A DNA stretch of 64,000 nt from Phycisphaeraceae bacterium D3-23 (GTDB lineage Bacteria > Planctomycetota > Phycisphaerae > Phycisphaerales > Phycisphaeraceae). A model generated the notes under the pieces. That model saw only the letters and a list, made by a program, of their open reading frames with translations, ran no database searches and was not told the origin of the DNA. Positions 56,637 through 64,000 of this stretch are shown here, in pieces; the first letter of the stretch is position 1, and each line of letters starts with the position of its first letter. The stretch spans positions 124,001 to 188,000 of the forward strand of contig CP114179.1 of assembly GCA_039555135.1 (NCBI GenBank), read 5' to 3'. The translations under genes were made by a program, and so were the position numbers.

Positions 56637-58493
56637 ATGACCCCGCCCCCGGAAACCGAATACGTGCCTACCGACCGCCCTGTCGTCACCCGCTTCGCGC
56701 CCAGCCCGACCGGGGCGCTGCACATCGGCGGTGCGCGCACCGCGCTGTTTGCGTGGGCCTTTGCCAAGAAGCACAGCGGCCGGTTCATCCTCCGCGTCGA
56801 GGACACCGACCTCAAACGGTCCAGCCCGGAATCGACCAAGGGCATCCTCCGCGACCTCGCCTGGCTCGGGCTGTTCTCCGACGAAGGGCCCAAGTACCCC
56901 TGCGGCAAGCACGGCTGCGGCTGTGGCAAGGCCGTGGACGACGCGGGCTACGACCCCTACGACCGCGACCGCCAGCTCGGCGACAACGGTCCGTACTTCC
57001 AGAGCCAGCGCGCAGCCGACGGTATCTACGACAAGTATGTCCAGTTGTTGCTCGACGCCGGCAAGGCCTATGAGGACGACGGGGCCGTGCGTTTCCGGAT
57101 GGATAAGACAATCGCGTTCACCGACGCGGTATTCGGCAACATCAGTGTTGGCCAGGACGACCTCGAAGATTTCGTGATCCGCAAGGGGGAGGACGGCGGG
57201 AAGCTGCCGACGTTCCACTTCGCCGTGGTCGTGGATGACGCCCTGATGGAAGTCACCCACGTCATCCGCGGGCAGGAGCACCTGAGCAACACGACCAAGC
57301 ACGCGGCGCTGTACGACGCCCTGGCCGAGGTCACCGGCGACGCCGACACGTGGCGGCGGCCGGTGTGGGTGCATACCCCGTCGATCATGAACCCCGGTGG
57401 CTCGAAGATGAGCAAGCGGGATAAGGCGAAGGCGGTACGAAATGCGATTGTGCATAATCCCGATGCAATTGACATGAATGAGGCAATCAACTTTGTCAAG
57501 ACAGAGATGTTTGGGTCACTGATTCCGATTGAAGAAAGTATGCCCGCTCAGTTGGATTCGTCCGTTAACAGTAAACTTATGTCTCGTATCCAGCATAAAG
57601 GTAATGTTCCTGATGACTTTGCCGGCTCACCAGTTACAGCAGCTACAGATGAGTACACCAGATTTATAGATGGCGAGAATGACAATGCCGTGATGGCATA
57701 CCTTCTTGCGATGTTCATTCAGGAAAATGTTCCTGAGTTGGATTTGAAGTTGCCCGAGATAGAGGTAGATGATTTTCGAGGAGCCGGCTACCTCCAAAGC
57801 GCCCTGCTCAACTACATCGCCCTGCTCGGCTGGAACCCCGGCGACGACATCGAGCACTTCGACCTGGATTTTCTCTGCGAGAAGTTCTCGCTGGAGCGGA
57901 TCGGCAAGAGCAATTCAACGTTCGATCGTACGAAGCTCAAGGACTTCAACGCGACGGCGGTCCGTGCGTTGGATATCGATACGTTTGTGAGTCGCATGAC
58001 GAAGTTTGTCGAGGCATACCGCCCCATCTGGGCTGAGGCGTCTGTGTTCACGGACGCTGCGAAGTGGCAGGCGTTCTGCTCTGCGGTGCAGGAGCGGACG
58101 CATGTGTTGCCTGAGCCGTTGGAGATGAATGCGTTTTTGATCGCGAATGATGACGCGGTTGCGTACGACTTCACGCCCAAGGCGATCCGCAAGGCGATGA
58201 TGGGCAACGATGCGCAGGGTGTGACGCTGCTTGAGGAAATGCTCACGGCGTTTGCGCAACTGCCGGCCGAGGGGTTTGGGGCCGCGGCGCACGAGAAGAT
58301 CAACGCGCTGGCCGAGGCGTCCGGGATCAACATGGGCAAATTTGCGCAGCCGGTGCGGATCGCGGTGTCCGGGGGGCCGGTGACGCCGCCGATCGATGTG
58401 ACGCTGGAGCTGCTGGGCAAGGAGGCGACGCTGGCGCGGATGCGGCGTTGTGTGGCGGCGGCAAAGGCGCATCTGGAAACGATATCACAATAG
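56637..58493 (+). CDS. gltX: Glutamyl-tRNA synthetase with an AT-rich internal insertion
   Basis: Charges tRNA-Glu. The 618-residue protein has the HIGH region RFAPSPTGALHIGGARTA at ~18-35, LRVEDTDLKRSSPES, and the KMSKS motif as SKMSKRDK near 257. It is much longer than the usual 470-500: a ~115-residue segment, about 265-381, separates KMSKRDK from the normal VDDFRGAGYLQSALLNYIALLGWNPG. The DNA of that segment is AT-rich (131 of 300 bases G or C at 57481-57780, about 44%, against about 68% in a flanking 60-base sample) and uses different codons. The frame is intact throughout. TACAAT lies 7 bases before the ATG. The C-terminal anticodon-binding part looks normal. Confidence 0.93.
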   Translation: MTPPPETEYVPTDRPVVTRFAPSPTGALHIGGARTALFAWAFAKKHSGRFILRVEDTDLKRSSPESTKGILRDLAWLGLFSDEGPKYPCGKHGCGCGKAVDDAGYDPYDRDRQLGDNGPYFQSQRAADGIYDKYVQLLLDAGKAYEDDGAVRFRMDKTIAFTDAVFGNISVGQDDLEDFVIRKGEDGGKLPTFHFAVVVDDALMEVTHVIRGQEHLSNTTKHAALYDALAEVTGDADTWRRPVWVHTPSIMNPGGSKMSKRDKAKAVRNAIVHNPDAIDMNEAINFVKTEMFGSLIPIEESMPAQLDSSVNSKLMSRIQHKGNVPDDFAGSPVTAATDEYTRFIDGENDNAVMAYLLAMFIQENVPELDLKLPEIEVDDFRGAGYLQSALLNYIALLGWNPGDDIEHFDLDFLCEKFSLERIGKSNSTFDRTKLKDFNATAVRALDIDTFVSRMTKFVEAYRPIWAEASVFTDAAKWQAFCSAVQERTHVLPEPLEMNAFLIANDDAVAYDFTPKAIRKAMMGNDAQGVTLLEEMLTAFAQLPAEGFGAAAHEKINALAEASGINMGKFAQPVRIAVSGGPVTPPIDVTLELLGKEATLARMRRCVAAAKAHLETISQ

Positions 58494-58513
58494 ACAACTG
58501 TACTTGATTGCAG

Positions 58514-58557
58514 CCCAGCCCTTGCAGGGCTGGGGTCCCACGGATGCAATCCGTGGG
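58514..58557. repeat. Two adjacent 9-bp/3-base-loop palindromes (REP-like copy 2)
   Basis: CCCAGCCCT-TGC-AGGGCTGGG at 58514-58534 and CCCACGGAT-GCA-ATCCGTGGG at 58537-58557. The second has the same stem as 28600-28620. The pair lies between gltX and the EVE gene, just after the gltX stop. Confidence 0.75.
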
Positions 58558-58583
58558 CTTCGCAAGGTTAGGGCAACCTCATT

Positions 58584-59000
58584 ATGAACTACTGGCTGAT
58601 CAAAACCGAACCGGGCACCTGGTCGTGGGACGACCAGATGAAGTCGCCACGCAAGACCACCGAGTGGGACGGCGTGAAGAACCACCAGGCGAACAACAAT
58701 CTCAAGGCGATGGCCAAGGGCGACCGCTGCTTCTTCTACCACTCGGTGAACGACAAGTGCGTCGTGGGCATTGTGGAGGTAAGTAAGGCCTGGGTGCAGG
58801 ACCCCAAGAAGCCGGACGAGCCCTGGGGGTATCCGTGTGTGAAGGCGGTCGAGAAGCTGCCGACGCCGGTGACGCTGGCGGACGTCAAGCAGAACCCGAA
58901 GCTGGACGCGATGGTGCTGGTGAAGAACTCTCGTCTGAGTGTGCAGCCGGTGACGGCGAACGAATGGAAGCTCGTCTGCAAGATGGGCGGATTGAAGTAA
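58584..59000 (+). CDS. EVE domain protein
   Basis: A 138-residue single-domain protein. MNYWLIKTEPGTWSWDDQ at the start, WDGVKNHQANNNLKAM, and KGDRCFFYHSVNDKCVVGIVEV are the hallmark of EVE domains, a PUA-like fold that recognises modified bases in nucleic acids. The C-terminal portion NPKLDAMVLVKNSRLSVQPV fits the family. It stands alone, not next to a restriction enzyme, so a housekeeping or RNA/DNA modification-reading role is more likely than defence. It lies downstream of gltX on the same strand. Confidence 0.93.
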   Translation: MNYWLIKTEPGTWSWDDQMKSPRKTTEWDGVKNHQANNNLKAMAKGDRCFFYHSVNDKCVVGIVEVSKAWVQDPKKPDEPWGYPCVKAVEKLPTPVTLADVKQNPKLDAMVLVKNSRLSVQPVTANEWKLVCKMGGLK

Positions 59001-59008
59001 CTGTTTTT

Positions 59009-59158
59009 GCCCACAGATTTCACAGATGACACCGATTGGGGAAGCCCACGCAGAGGCCCCAAGACGCTGAGAAGAAAACGATCTCTAAAAACCGCGCCTT
59101 TGCGCCTCTGCGAGAGACGGCCTTGTTCCCATCTGTGCCATCTGTGAAATCTGTGGGC
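59009..59158. repeat. Nested palindromic intergenic element
   Basis: Perfect 20-base inverted repeat: GCCCACAGATTTCACAGATG (59009-59028) and its complement at 59139-59158. Further in, CGCAGAGG... (about 59050) and ...CCTCTGCG (about 59105-59112) pair as a second stem. Fills the gap between the EVE and PfkB genes. Confidence 0.75.
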
Positions 59159-59178
59159 CTCTTCTTTTAGGAATCGTT

Positions 59179-60093
59179 ATGAGCTTGATCGTGACCGGCA
59201 GCGTGGGCATCGACACCATCGAAACGCCTGACGGCCAACGGGCGGACGAGGTGCTGGGGGGCTCGTCGATCTACTTCGCGGCCGGGGCGTCGTACTTCAC
59301 AAATGTCCGGCTGGTCGCGGCGGTCGGCGACGACTTCCCCGACCACCTGCACCGGCAGTTCGCACAGTTCGATGTGTGTACCCAGGGGCTGGAGCAGGGC
59401 GCAGGGTCGAAGACGTTCCGCTGGCACGGGCGGTACCACGAGAACATGAACGACCGCGACACGCTGGAGGTGCAACTCAACGTGCTGGGCGAGGCGCTCG
59501 CGCCGGTGCCCGACGGATACCGCGATTCGAAGTACATCTTCCTGGCCAACTCGCACCCGGCGGCGCAGCTGTCGCTGCTGGACCAGTTCCCCGACCGAAA
59601 GCTCGTCGTCGCGGACACCATGGACCTGTGGATCGAGACCGAGCGGGGGCTGCTCAAGGATCTGCTAAAACGGCTCGACGGTTTTGTGCTCAACGACTCG
59701 GAGGCGAAGCTGCTGACGGGCGAGAACAACATCATCCGCGCGGCCGACGCGGTGCTGGCGATGGGGCCGACGTTCGTGGTGGTGAAGAAAGGCGAGCACG
59801 GCGCGATCCTCCGGCACCGCGATGGCACAGGCGTCCTGCCCGCCTACCCGGCTGCGGATGTCGTTGACCCGACCGGCGCGGGCGACTCGTTCGCCAGCGG
59901 GATGATGGGCTACCTCTGTGAGCAGGACGACACGTCGCTGGCCGCGATCAGACGCGCGATGGCCTATGGCACCGTCGTCGCGAGCTACACGATCGAGAAG
60001 TTCTCGACAGATCGGCTGGCGGAGATCGACCGTTCGCATCTCGATGCTCGGCTTGCGGATTTCGCGGGGCACTTACGAATCGCGGGGGAGTGA
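59179..60093 (+). CDS. PfkB-family carbohydrate/nucleoside kinase
   Basis: A 304-residue ribokinase-fold kinase. The N-terminal signature GSVGIDTIETP and VLGGSSIYFAAGASYF is followed by LVAAVGDDFP; the ATP-site and catalytic base motif near the C-terminus is VDPTGAGDSFASGMMGYL with the catalytic Asp. Between them are ANSHPAAQLSLLDQ and DTMDLWIETERG, then LNDSEAKLLTGE and VVKKGEHGAIL, all in the expected order. Members phosphorylate ribose, fructose or nucleosides, and I cannot choose the substrate. TAGGAA precedes ATG 59179. Confidence 0.92.
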   Translation: MSLIVTGSVGIDTIETPDGQRADEVLGGSSIYFAAGASYFTNVRLVAAVGDDFPDHLHRQFAQFDVCTQGLEQGAGSKTFRWHGRYHENMNDRDTLEVQLNVLGEALAPVPDGYRDSKYIFLANSHPAAQLSLLDQFPDRKLVVADTMDLWIETERGLLKDLLKRLDGFVLNDSEAKLLTGENNIIRAADAVLAMGPTFVVVKKGEHGAILRHRDGTGVLPAYPAADVVDPTGAGDSFASGMMGYLCEQDDTSLAAIRRAMAYGTVVASYTIEKFSTDRLAEIDRSHLDARLADFAGHLRIAGE

Positions 60094-60593
60094 ATGAACC
60101 GCAGAGTCGCGAAGAGCGCCTTGGCGGCTCGTCTTTGTTTTCAGTTTTTCAAACGAACCCCGCAAAAAGTGCTTGGTGATTAAGCGCTCGCGCGATAGAG
60201 TTGAGGCAGACAACCTGACACGGTGTGGGCATGGGTGCGGGCGAACGACTTTCCATTGCCATCTTCATCCTCATCTTTCCTTTCTCTCGCTTCCCCCACA
60301 CAACTGAGATTGCCCCGGTCTTGTTGGCTGGATGTGTTGAGCCGACAAGGCCACGCCGAGGGCGGTGTTGCGCGGTGGCGGTGCATATTGCATGTTCCGC
60401 GGCGGTGTTCACCCAGGCGTGACGCGGCTGTCGGCTTGCTTGCGGCGCTGCGTCCACCCCCGGCGCGGCCGGTGCGCGTGTGTTGATCCGCGGCCGACGG
60501 GGCCCCTACCGCTTGGGACTTTTTCCCTCGGCGCGTTGGCTGCACCCGCATGTCGCGGCACCGCCCGTGCGTCGGCTGAAAGGATGGTGGACC
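60094..60593. other. 500-base gap without a recognisable gene
   Basis: Lies between the PfkB gene and the membrane protein. Short frames are open here but none has family features or good codon use. There is a pyrimidine-rich tract near 60258-60295 and an AACCGC...GCCTTGGCGG remnant just after the PfkB stop resembling the palindrome arms at 56440. The next gene's ribosome site AAAGGATG is at its right end. Confidence 0.4.
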
Positions 60594-61928
60594 ATGACCG
60601 AGCCCCCCCGGCACCCCCGCAACCCCGCGCCCCCGTCGCCGGGCACCCCCCCGGCCGACCCCAACGGCGAGACGGTGCTGATCGATTCGCCCGCTGCGTC
60701 GGCCGACGCCCCGCCGCCTTGGTGGCACTGGGTCATCGACCGCAACCCGTTGTTCCTGCTGAGCGGGGTGAGCATGTTCGCGGGGTGTTTCGCGATCAGC
60801 CGGGCGATCCACGCAGACTCGGAGAACCCCAAGGCGCTCTTGATGCTGCTCGGGCTGCTGGGGCTGTTGAACCTGTATGAGCTGATGGTGATCGCGCTGG
60901 GGCTGTTGCTCGCGCGGAGCGCGGCGCTGGTACGGGATGCGCGTCACCTGCTCGGGCTTGCGTTGCTGCTGATGATCGACCTGGGCTTTGTGTACCACGA
61001 GTCGGCGACGGCGAGCCTGACCGCGGGTGTCGCGATCGGCGCGGCAGCGACAGTGCTCGGGCTCATCAAGACCGTTGCGTTGACGCGCGGGGTCGGGGTC
61101 CGACTCAGCCCGCTGGTGACAGGGCTGGTCGGGCTCGACCTCGGAGCGGTTTTTTTCATGCCGGTCGTGATGCGGTGGATCGCGGGCGATGGGTTTGTCT
61201 CGCCCGGCGCGATGCTGAGGGTGTTCTGCGGGGTTGGATTGCTGGTGGCGCTGCACGCGCTGCCGGGCACGTGGTCACGTTCGATCGCCGCGCCCCACCG
61301 CGACTTTCGCCAGCTCCAGTCGCTGGTCCACGGCGGCGCGGTGCTGCTGCCGGCGCTGTCTGCGATCGCGCATGCCGGGGTCGGGCCCTGGGTGTATGGG
61401 ACGGGGTATCTGGCGGCATATGTGTCGCCGGTGCTGCTCGGGCTGGCGGTGGTGATCGGCCGGCAGCTTGTGCTGATGGGCTCACGGCGTGTGGCTTCGG
61501 GCTCGGCGCTGGTCTTGGTGAGCGCGGGCGTAGCGGCGGCGCTACCTTCGCCGGAGATGCTGGTCGGGCTGATCGATGGGCCGGTCGATGTTTACGTGTC
61601 GCCGCTGCGCGGTGCGTTGCTAGCCGCGGCGGGGATCGTTTTCTGGCTGGCGTTGCGGGATCGCAAGGTACTGCTGTTTGGCGCTGCGTGCGCGGCGGCG
61701 GGCCTGGCGGTGCTGGGTCACACCGTGCAGGCGATGCTACATCGGCTGGTGCGCTGGCTTGATGCGGCGCTCGTGTTGGTGCTCGACATCATCCCACGCA
61801 GCCAGTTCGAGTGGGGTGTGCTTGGTGTGACCTGTGCGTTCCTGCTGCTCGCGCTGGGCGCGGCAGCGAGCTTGTGGCGGCACAAACGCGGGGGCCCATG
61901 TATCTCCGGGGCATCGCACAGCGCGTAG
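60594..61928 (+). CDS. Polytopic membrane protein of unknown function
   Basis: A ~444-residue integral membrane protein. After a Pro-rich, cytoplasmic-like N-terminus (~1-45) come about ten to twelve hydrophobic helices (for example LLMLLGLLGLLNLYELMVIALG, LLGLALLLMIDLGFV, VLGVTCAFLLLALGAAASLW). No catalytic motif or known transporter signature is visible. The chosen ATG 60594 has AAAGGATG upstream; a GTG near 60480 is possible. A strong hairpin follows. It could be a transporter or an envelope protein; I cannot assign a family. Confidence 0.65.
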   Translation: MTEPPRHPRNPAPPSPGTPPADPNGETVLIDSPAASADAPPPWWHWVIDRNPLFLLSGVSMFAGCFAISRAIHADSENPKALLMLLGLLGLLNLYELMVIALGLLLARSAALVRDARHLLGLALLLMIDLGFVYHESATASLTAGVAIGAAATVLGLIKTVALTRGVGVRLSPLVTGLVGLDLGAVFFMPVVMRWIAGDGFVSPGAMLRVFCGVGLLVALHALPGTWSRSIAAPHRDFRQLQSLVHGGAVLLPALSAIAHAGVGPWVYGTGYLAAYVSPVLLGLAVVIGRQLVLMGSRRVASGSALVLVSAGVAAALPSPEMLVGLIDGPVDVYVSPLRGALLAAAGIVFWLALRDRKVLLFGAACAAAGLAVLGHTVQAMLHRLVRWLDAALVLVLDIIPRSQFEWGVLGVTCAFLLLALGAAASLWRHKRGGPCISGASHSA

Positions 61929-61986
61929 CCGCGCGATGGGGCCAGCAGCCGGCGCTGAGGCGTGGGCTCAACCGAGTGCGCAAAAC

Positions 61987-62035
61987 ATCCGCCGTGTGGT
62001 CCGGTTCCGGGCGGGCCACACGGCGGATTGATTTT
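61987..62035 (+). terminator. Terminator after the membrane protein gene
   Basis: 16-bp stem (61987-62002 with 62013-62028, one G-T) with a 10-base loop, followed by TGATTTT. It could also act on the opposite strand after ugd. Confidence 0.7.
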
Positions 62036-62124
62036 GGGGGTACTTGATGGCTTGTGGACTCGATCCGGGCCTTCGCGGACTCAGGCCTCGGCGTGGGGCG
62101 TTGTCGCGCAGAAGCTGTGCTGGA

Positions 62125-63501
62125 TTAGCTTGCGGCAACGCCGGACTGGTTTACGACCTCGCGGCCTACGGAGTAGTACGAGAACCCGTCTTCGCGCATC
62201 GCCTCGGGTCGGTAGAGGTTGCGGCCGTCGAAGATGACGGGGTGGTTCATGCGGGCTCGCATCTGGTCGAAGTCCGGCTGCTTGAAGCTGGGCCAGTCGG
62301 TGCAGATGATGAGCGCGTCTGCGCCATCGAGGACGTCGTAGGGGTCATCGACGTAAGTGATTTTGTCGCCCATGCCGTGGTCCTGGCATGATTCGTGCGC
62401 GACGGGGTCGTGCGCGGTGACGGTGCCGCCCTGTTTGAGAACGGCTTGCATCACGGTCAGCGAGGGGGCTTCGCGGATGTCGTCGGTGCCGGGCTTGAAG
62501 GCGATGCCCCAGATGCCGATCTTCTTGCCCGCGAGCCCGCCGGGGCCGAAGTGGGTGTCGAGTTTCTGGAGGAAGCGGTCGCGTTGGGCCTGGTTGACTT
62601 TATGGACGGCGTCGAGGAGCTGGGTCGGTCGGCCGCAGTCTTCGCCCATGGAGATGCAGGCGAGTACATCCTTGGGGAAGCAAGACCCGCCGTAGCCCAG
62701 GCCGGGGTACAGGAACTTGTTGCCGATGCGGCTGTCGGTGGTCATGCCGCGCCAGACCTCGTCGACGTCGCTGCCGTAGGCCTCGCAGAGGTTGGCGATC
62801 TCGTTGATGAAGCTGATTTTCGTGGCGAGCATCGCGTTGGCGGCGTACTTGACCATCTCGGCCGAGGGGATGTCCATGACGAAGACGGGGTTGCCGTTGC
62901 GGACGAACGGGTCGTAGAGTTTGCGGAGTCGTTCGCCGGTGCCTTCGTCTTCTGCGCCGATGACCACTCGGTCGGGCTTGTTAAAGTCGTTGATCGCGGC
63001 GCCTTCTTTGAGGAACTCGGGGTTCGAGCCCATCTTGAACGGCTTCTTGGTGTGCTTGGCGATCTCGGCTTGCACCTTCTTATTGGTGCCGACGGGGACG
63101 GTGGACTTGACGACGATAATCTTAGCGCGGCGCTCTTCGTCGCCGCCACCCGTGGCGCCCGGCGCGGCTTCGATGGCCTTGCCGATGTCGGCGGCCGCGG
63201 CGAGGACGTACTTAAGGTCGGCGCGACCGTTGTCATCGCTGGGCGTGCCCACGCAGATGAAGATGACTTCCGCCGACTGGTAGGCCGGCGCGGCGTCGGT
63301 GGTAAAGTTGAGTCGGCCGGCCTTGTGGTTGCGGCTGATCATCTCGTCCAGGCCCGGCTCGTAGATCGGCGAGATGCCGTTGTTCAGCTTGTCGATCTTG
63401 TTTTGATCGATGTCCAAACACGTCACATCATTGCCGACGTTTGCAAAGCAGGTGCCCGTCACCAGGCCGACATAGCCGGTCCCAACCATCGTAAGGTGCA
63501 T
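62125..63501 (-). CDS. ugd: UDP-glucose 6-dehydrogenase
   Basis: Oxidises UDP-glucose (or a related UDP-sugar) to the uronate with two NAD, supplying exopolysaccharide synthesis. The 458-residue protein has the N-terminal Rossmann MVGTGYVGLVTGTCFA, FICVGTPSDDNG, SNPEFLKEGAAINDF, the catalytic LGYGGSCFPKD with Cys near 270, and IWGIAFKPGTDDIREAPS. AGGGAGA is a good ribosome site upstream of ATG 63501. UDP-ManNAc dehydrogenases are related; the FLKEGxAxxDF/GGSCFPKD form favours UDP-glucose. It diverges from the partial reductase gene. Confidence 0.95.
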   Translation of the reverse strand: MHLTMVGTGYVGLVTGTCFANVGNDVTCLDIDQNKIDKLNNGISPIYEPGLDEMISRNHKAGRLNFTTDAAPAYQSAEVIFICVGTPSDDNGRADLKYVLAAAADIGKAIEAAPGATGGGDEERRAKIIVVKSTVPVGTNKKVQAEIAKHTKKPFKMGSNPEFLKEGAAINDFNKPDRVVIGAEDEGTGERLRKLYDPFVRNGNPVFVMDIPSAEMVKYAANAMLATKISFINEIANLCEAYGSDVDEVWRGMTTDSRIGNKFLYPGLGYGGSCFPKDVLACISMGEDCGRPTQLLDAVHKVNQAQRDRFLQKLDTHFGPGGLAGKKIGIWGIAFKPGTDDIREAPSLTVMQAVLKQGGTVTAHDPVAHESCQDHGMGDKITYVDDPYDVLDGADALIICTDWPSFKQPDFDQMRARMNHPVIFDGRNLYRPEAMREDGFSYYSVGREVVNQSGVAAS

Positions 63502-63630
63502 CGTTAGATCTCCCTGATCGTGGCCCGCGGGCCGAGTAAAACATTATCTTAGCACCGTTATCTTCGGCCAGCAGGGGCCTTCAATGCAGTCACACGGCGG
63601 ATTTCACGGGATACCCCTTACAAGAAACGC

Positions 63631-63658
63631 TTGCCCGGGTTTTCGCCCGCTCTACAAT
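63631..63658 (+). promoter_or_regulatory. Candidate sigma-70 promoter of the reductase gene
   Basis: TTGCCC (63631-63636), 16-base spacer, TACAAT (63653-63658), about 46 bases before ATG 63705. Confidence 0.5.
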
Positions 63659-63704
63659 GGTTCGTTTTGCCCGACTCGGCCGATAACCCCGGAGCTCAAG
63701 CCCC

Positions 63705-64000
63705 ATGGCCCCCGCCAAGACCCCCGACCTCAACCTGCGCACCCCCGCCGACCAGCACAACAAGGTCGAGCAGTACAAGCGCGACTCCGCCGGCGTCGTC
63801 GGTGCCCTGCCCGAGCACGTGCGCGACCTGGACAACGGCAACCTTGCCGAGGACTCCGAGCAGCTCGCCAAGAGCCACGGCATCTATCTCGAGTACAACC
63901 GCGCGCAGACCGGCCGCGAGAAGGACTGGCTCTACATGGTCCGCGTGACCGTGCCCGGCGGCGGGTCGTTCACCGCCAACCAGTGGCGTGTCTTCGACCA
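63705..64000 (+). CDS. Sulfite/nitrite reductase-like hemoprotein, N-terminal fragment (cut by window)
   Basis: The first 98 codons of a gene running off the right edge. The visible residues NKVEQYKRDSAGVVGALPEH, LAEDSEQLAKSHGIYLEYNR and YMVRVTVPGGGSFTANQW follow the N-terminal pattern of siroheme/[4Fe-4S] assimilatory sulfite and ferredoxin-nitrite reductases (LK...HG.Y...R, ...M.R...PGG.lt..Qw). The cluster-binding Cys motifs would lie outside the window, so sulfite versus nitrite cannot be decided. Confidence 0.72.
   Translation, partial: MAPAKTPDLNLRTPADQHNKVEQYKRDSAGVVGALPEHVRDLDNGNLAEDSEQLAKSHGIYLEYNRAQTGREKDWLYMVRVTVPGGGSFTANQWRVFD

Noticed and set aside
57430-57785. The gltX insertion considered as an intein.
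   Set aside because: No Cys/Ser/Thr at the start of the insert in the right context, no His-Asn end, and no block B or homing endonuclease motifs; about 115 residues is also short for an intein.
58584-59000. EVE protein considered as part of a defence island.
   Set aside because: Neighbours are gltX and a PfkB kinase; no restriction, methyltransferase or toxin gene is nearby.

Overview
The window is chromosomal DNA of a high-GC planctomycete, most likely class Phycisphaerae. The evidence is the combination of two PEP-CTERM proteins ending in [15 protein letters not shown] plus an Arg-rich tail, a CotH protein with the LEPR-XLL N-terminal motif and a dockerin, prepilin-like ([10 protein letters not shown]) secreted proteins, large FG-GAP/ASPIC-UnbV and PQQ beta-propeller proteins, and a glnS/gltX pair. 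The gene content is mostly housekeeping mixed with lineage-typical secreted proteins. I see no phage, plasmid, insertion sequence or CRISPR array.

Layout. 1-3733: molybdenum-cofactor operon moeA(partial)-moaC-mog-mobA-fdhD, tightly packed, followed by tRNA-Arg(CCT). 4066-18351: secreted and surface proteins: an FG-GAP lipoprotein interrupted by an in-frame TGA, two related PEP-CTERM proteins, a prepilin-like protein, a 1416-residue CotH/lamin-tail/dockerin protein, and a convergent NxxGxxxxAREG-repeat PEP-CTERM protein broken by a one-base shift in a C9 tract. 18869-31408: tRNA(CAT), panE, two tandem paralogues of unknown function, tig, a small SHOCT-like membrane protein, clpX, an S41 protease, a zinc-ribbon membrane protein, aroC and a lipoprotein. 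31653-43: rpsA, a prepilin-like protein, purQ, a CPBP protease, a BFD-like [2Fe-2S] protein, recR, rpoN and glyA. 41463-45684: one PQQ beta-propeller gene, apparently split by a one-base shift. 45860-52849: asd, an HDOD-GGDEF regulator, clpC and a PA0069-type radical SAM protein. 53002-64000: VOC protein, SASA esterase, divergent glnS/gltX, EVE protein, PfkB kinase, polytopic membrane protein, UDP-glucose dehydrogenase, and the 5' end of a sulfite/nitrite reductase-like gene.

Themes. Proteostasis is well represented (tig, clpX, clpC, S41 protease, CPBP protease). The gap between tig and clpX, where clpP often lies, holds a small membrane protein instead. Many genes have a TAnnnT hexamer only 6-8 nt before the start codon, which suggests leaderless transcripts. 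Intergenic gaps carry many palindromes of several sequence types, three of them in gaps between convergent genes. The most unusual items are the TGA inside the FG-GAP gene, an AT-rich (about 44% GC) in-frame segment inside gltX, the C9-tract frameshift, and the tandem unknown paralogues at 20008-22244. Three interrupted reading frames in 64 kb could also reflect sequencing or assembly error; the sequence alone cannot decide.
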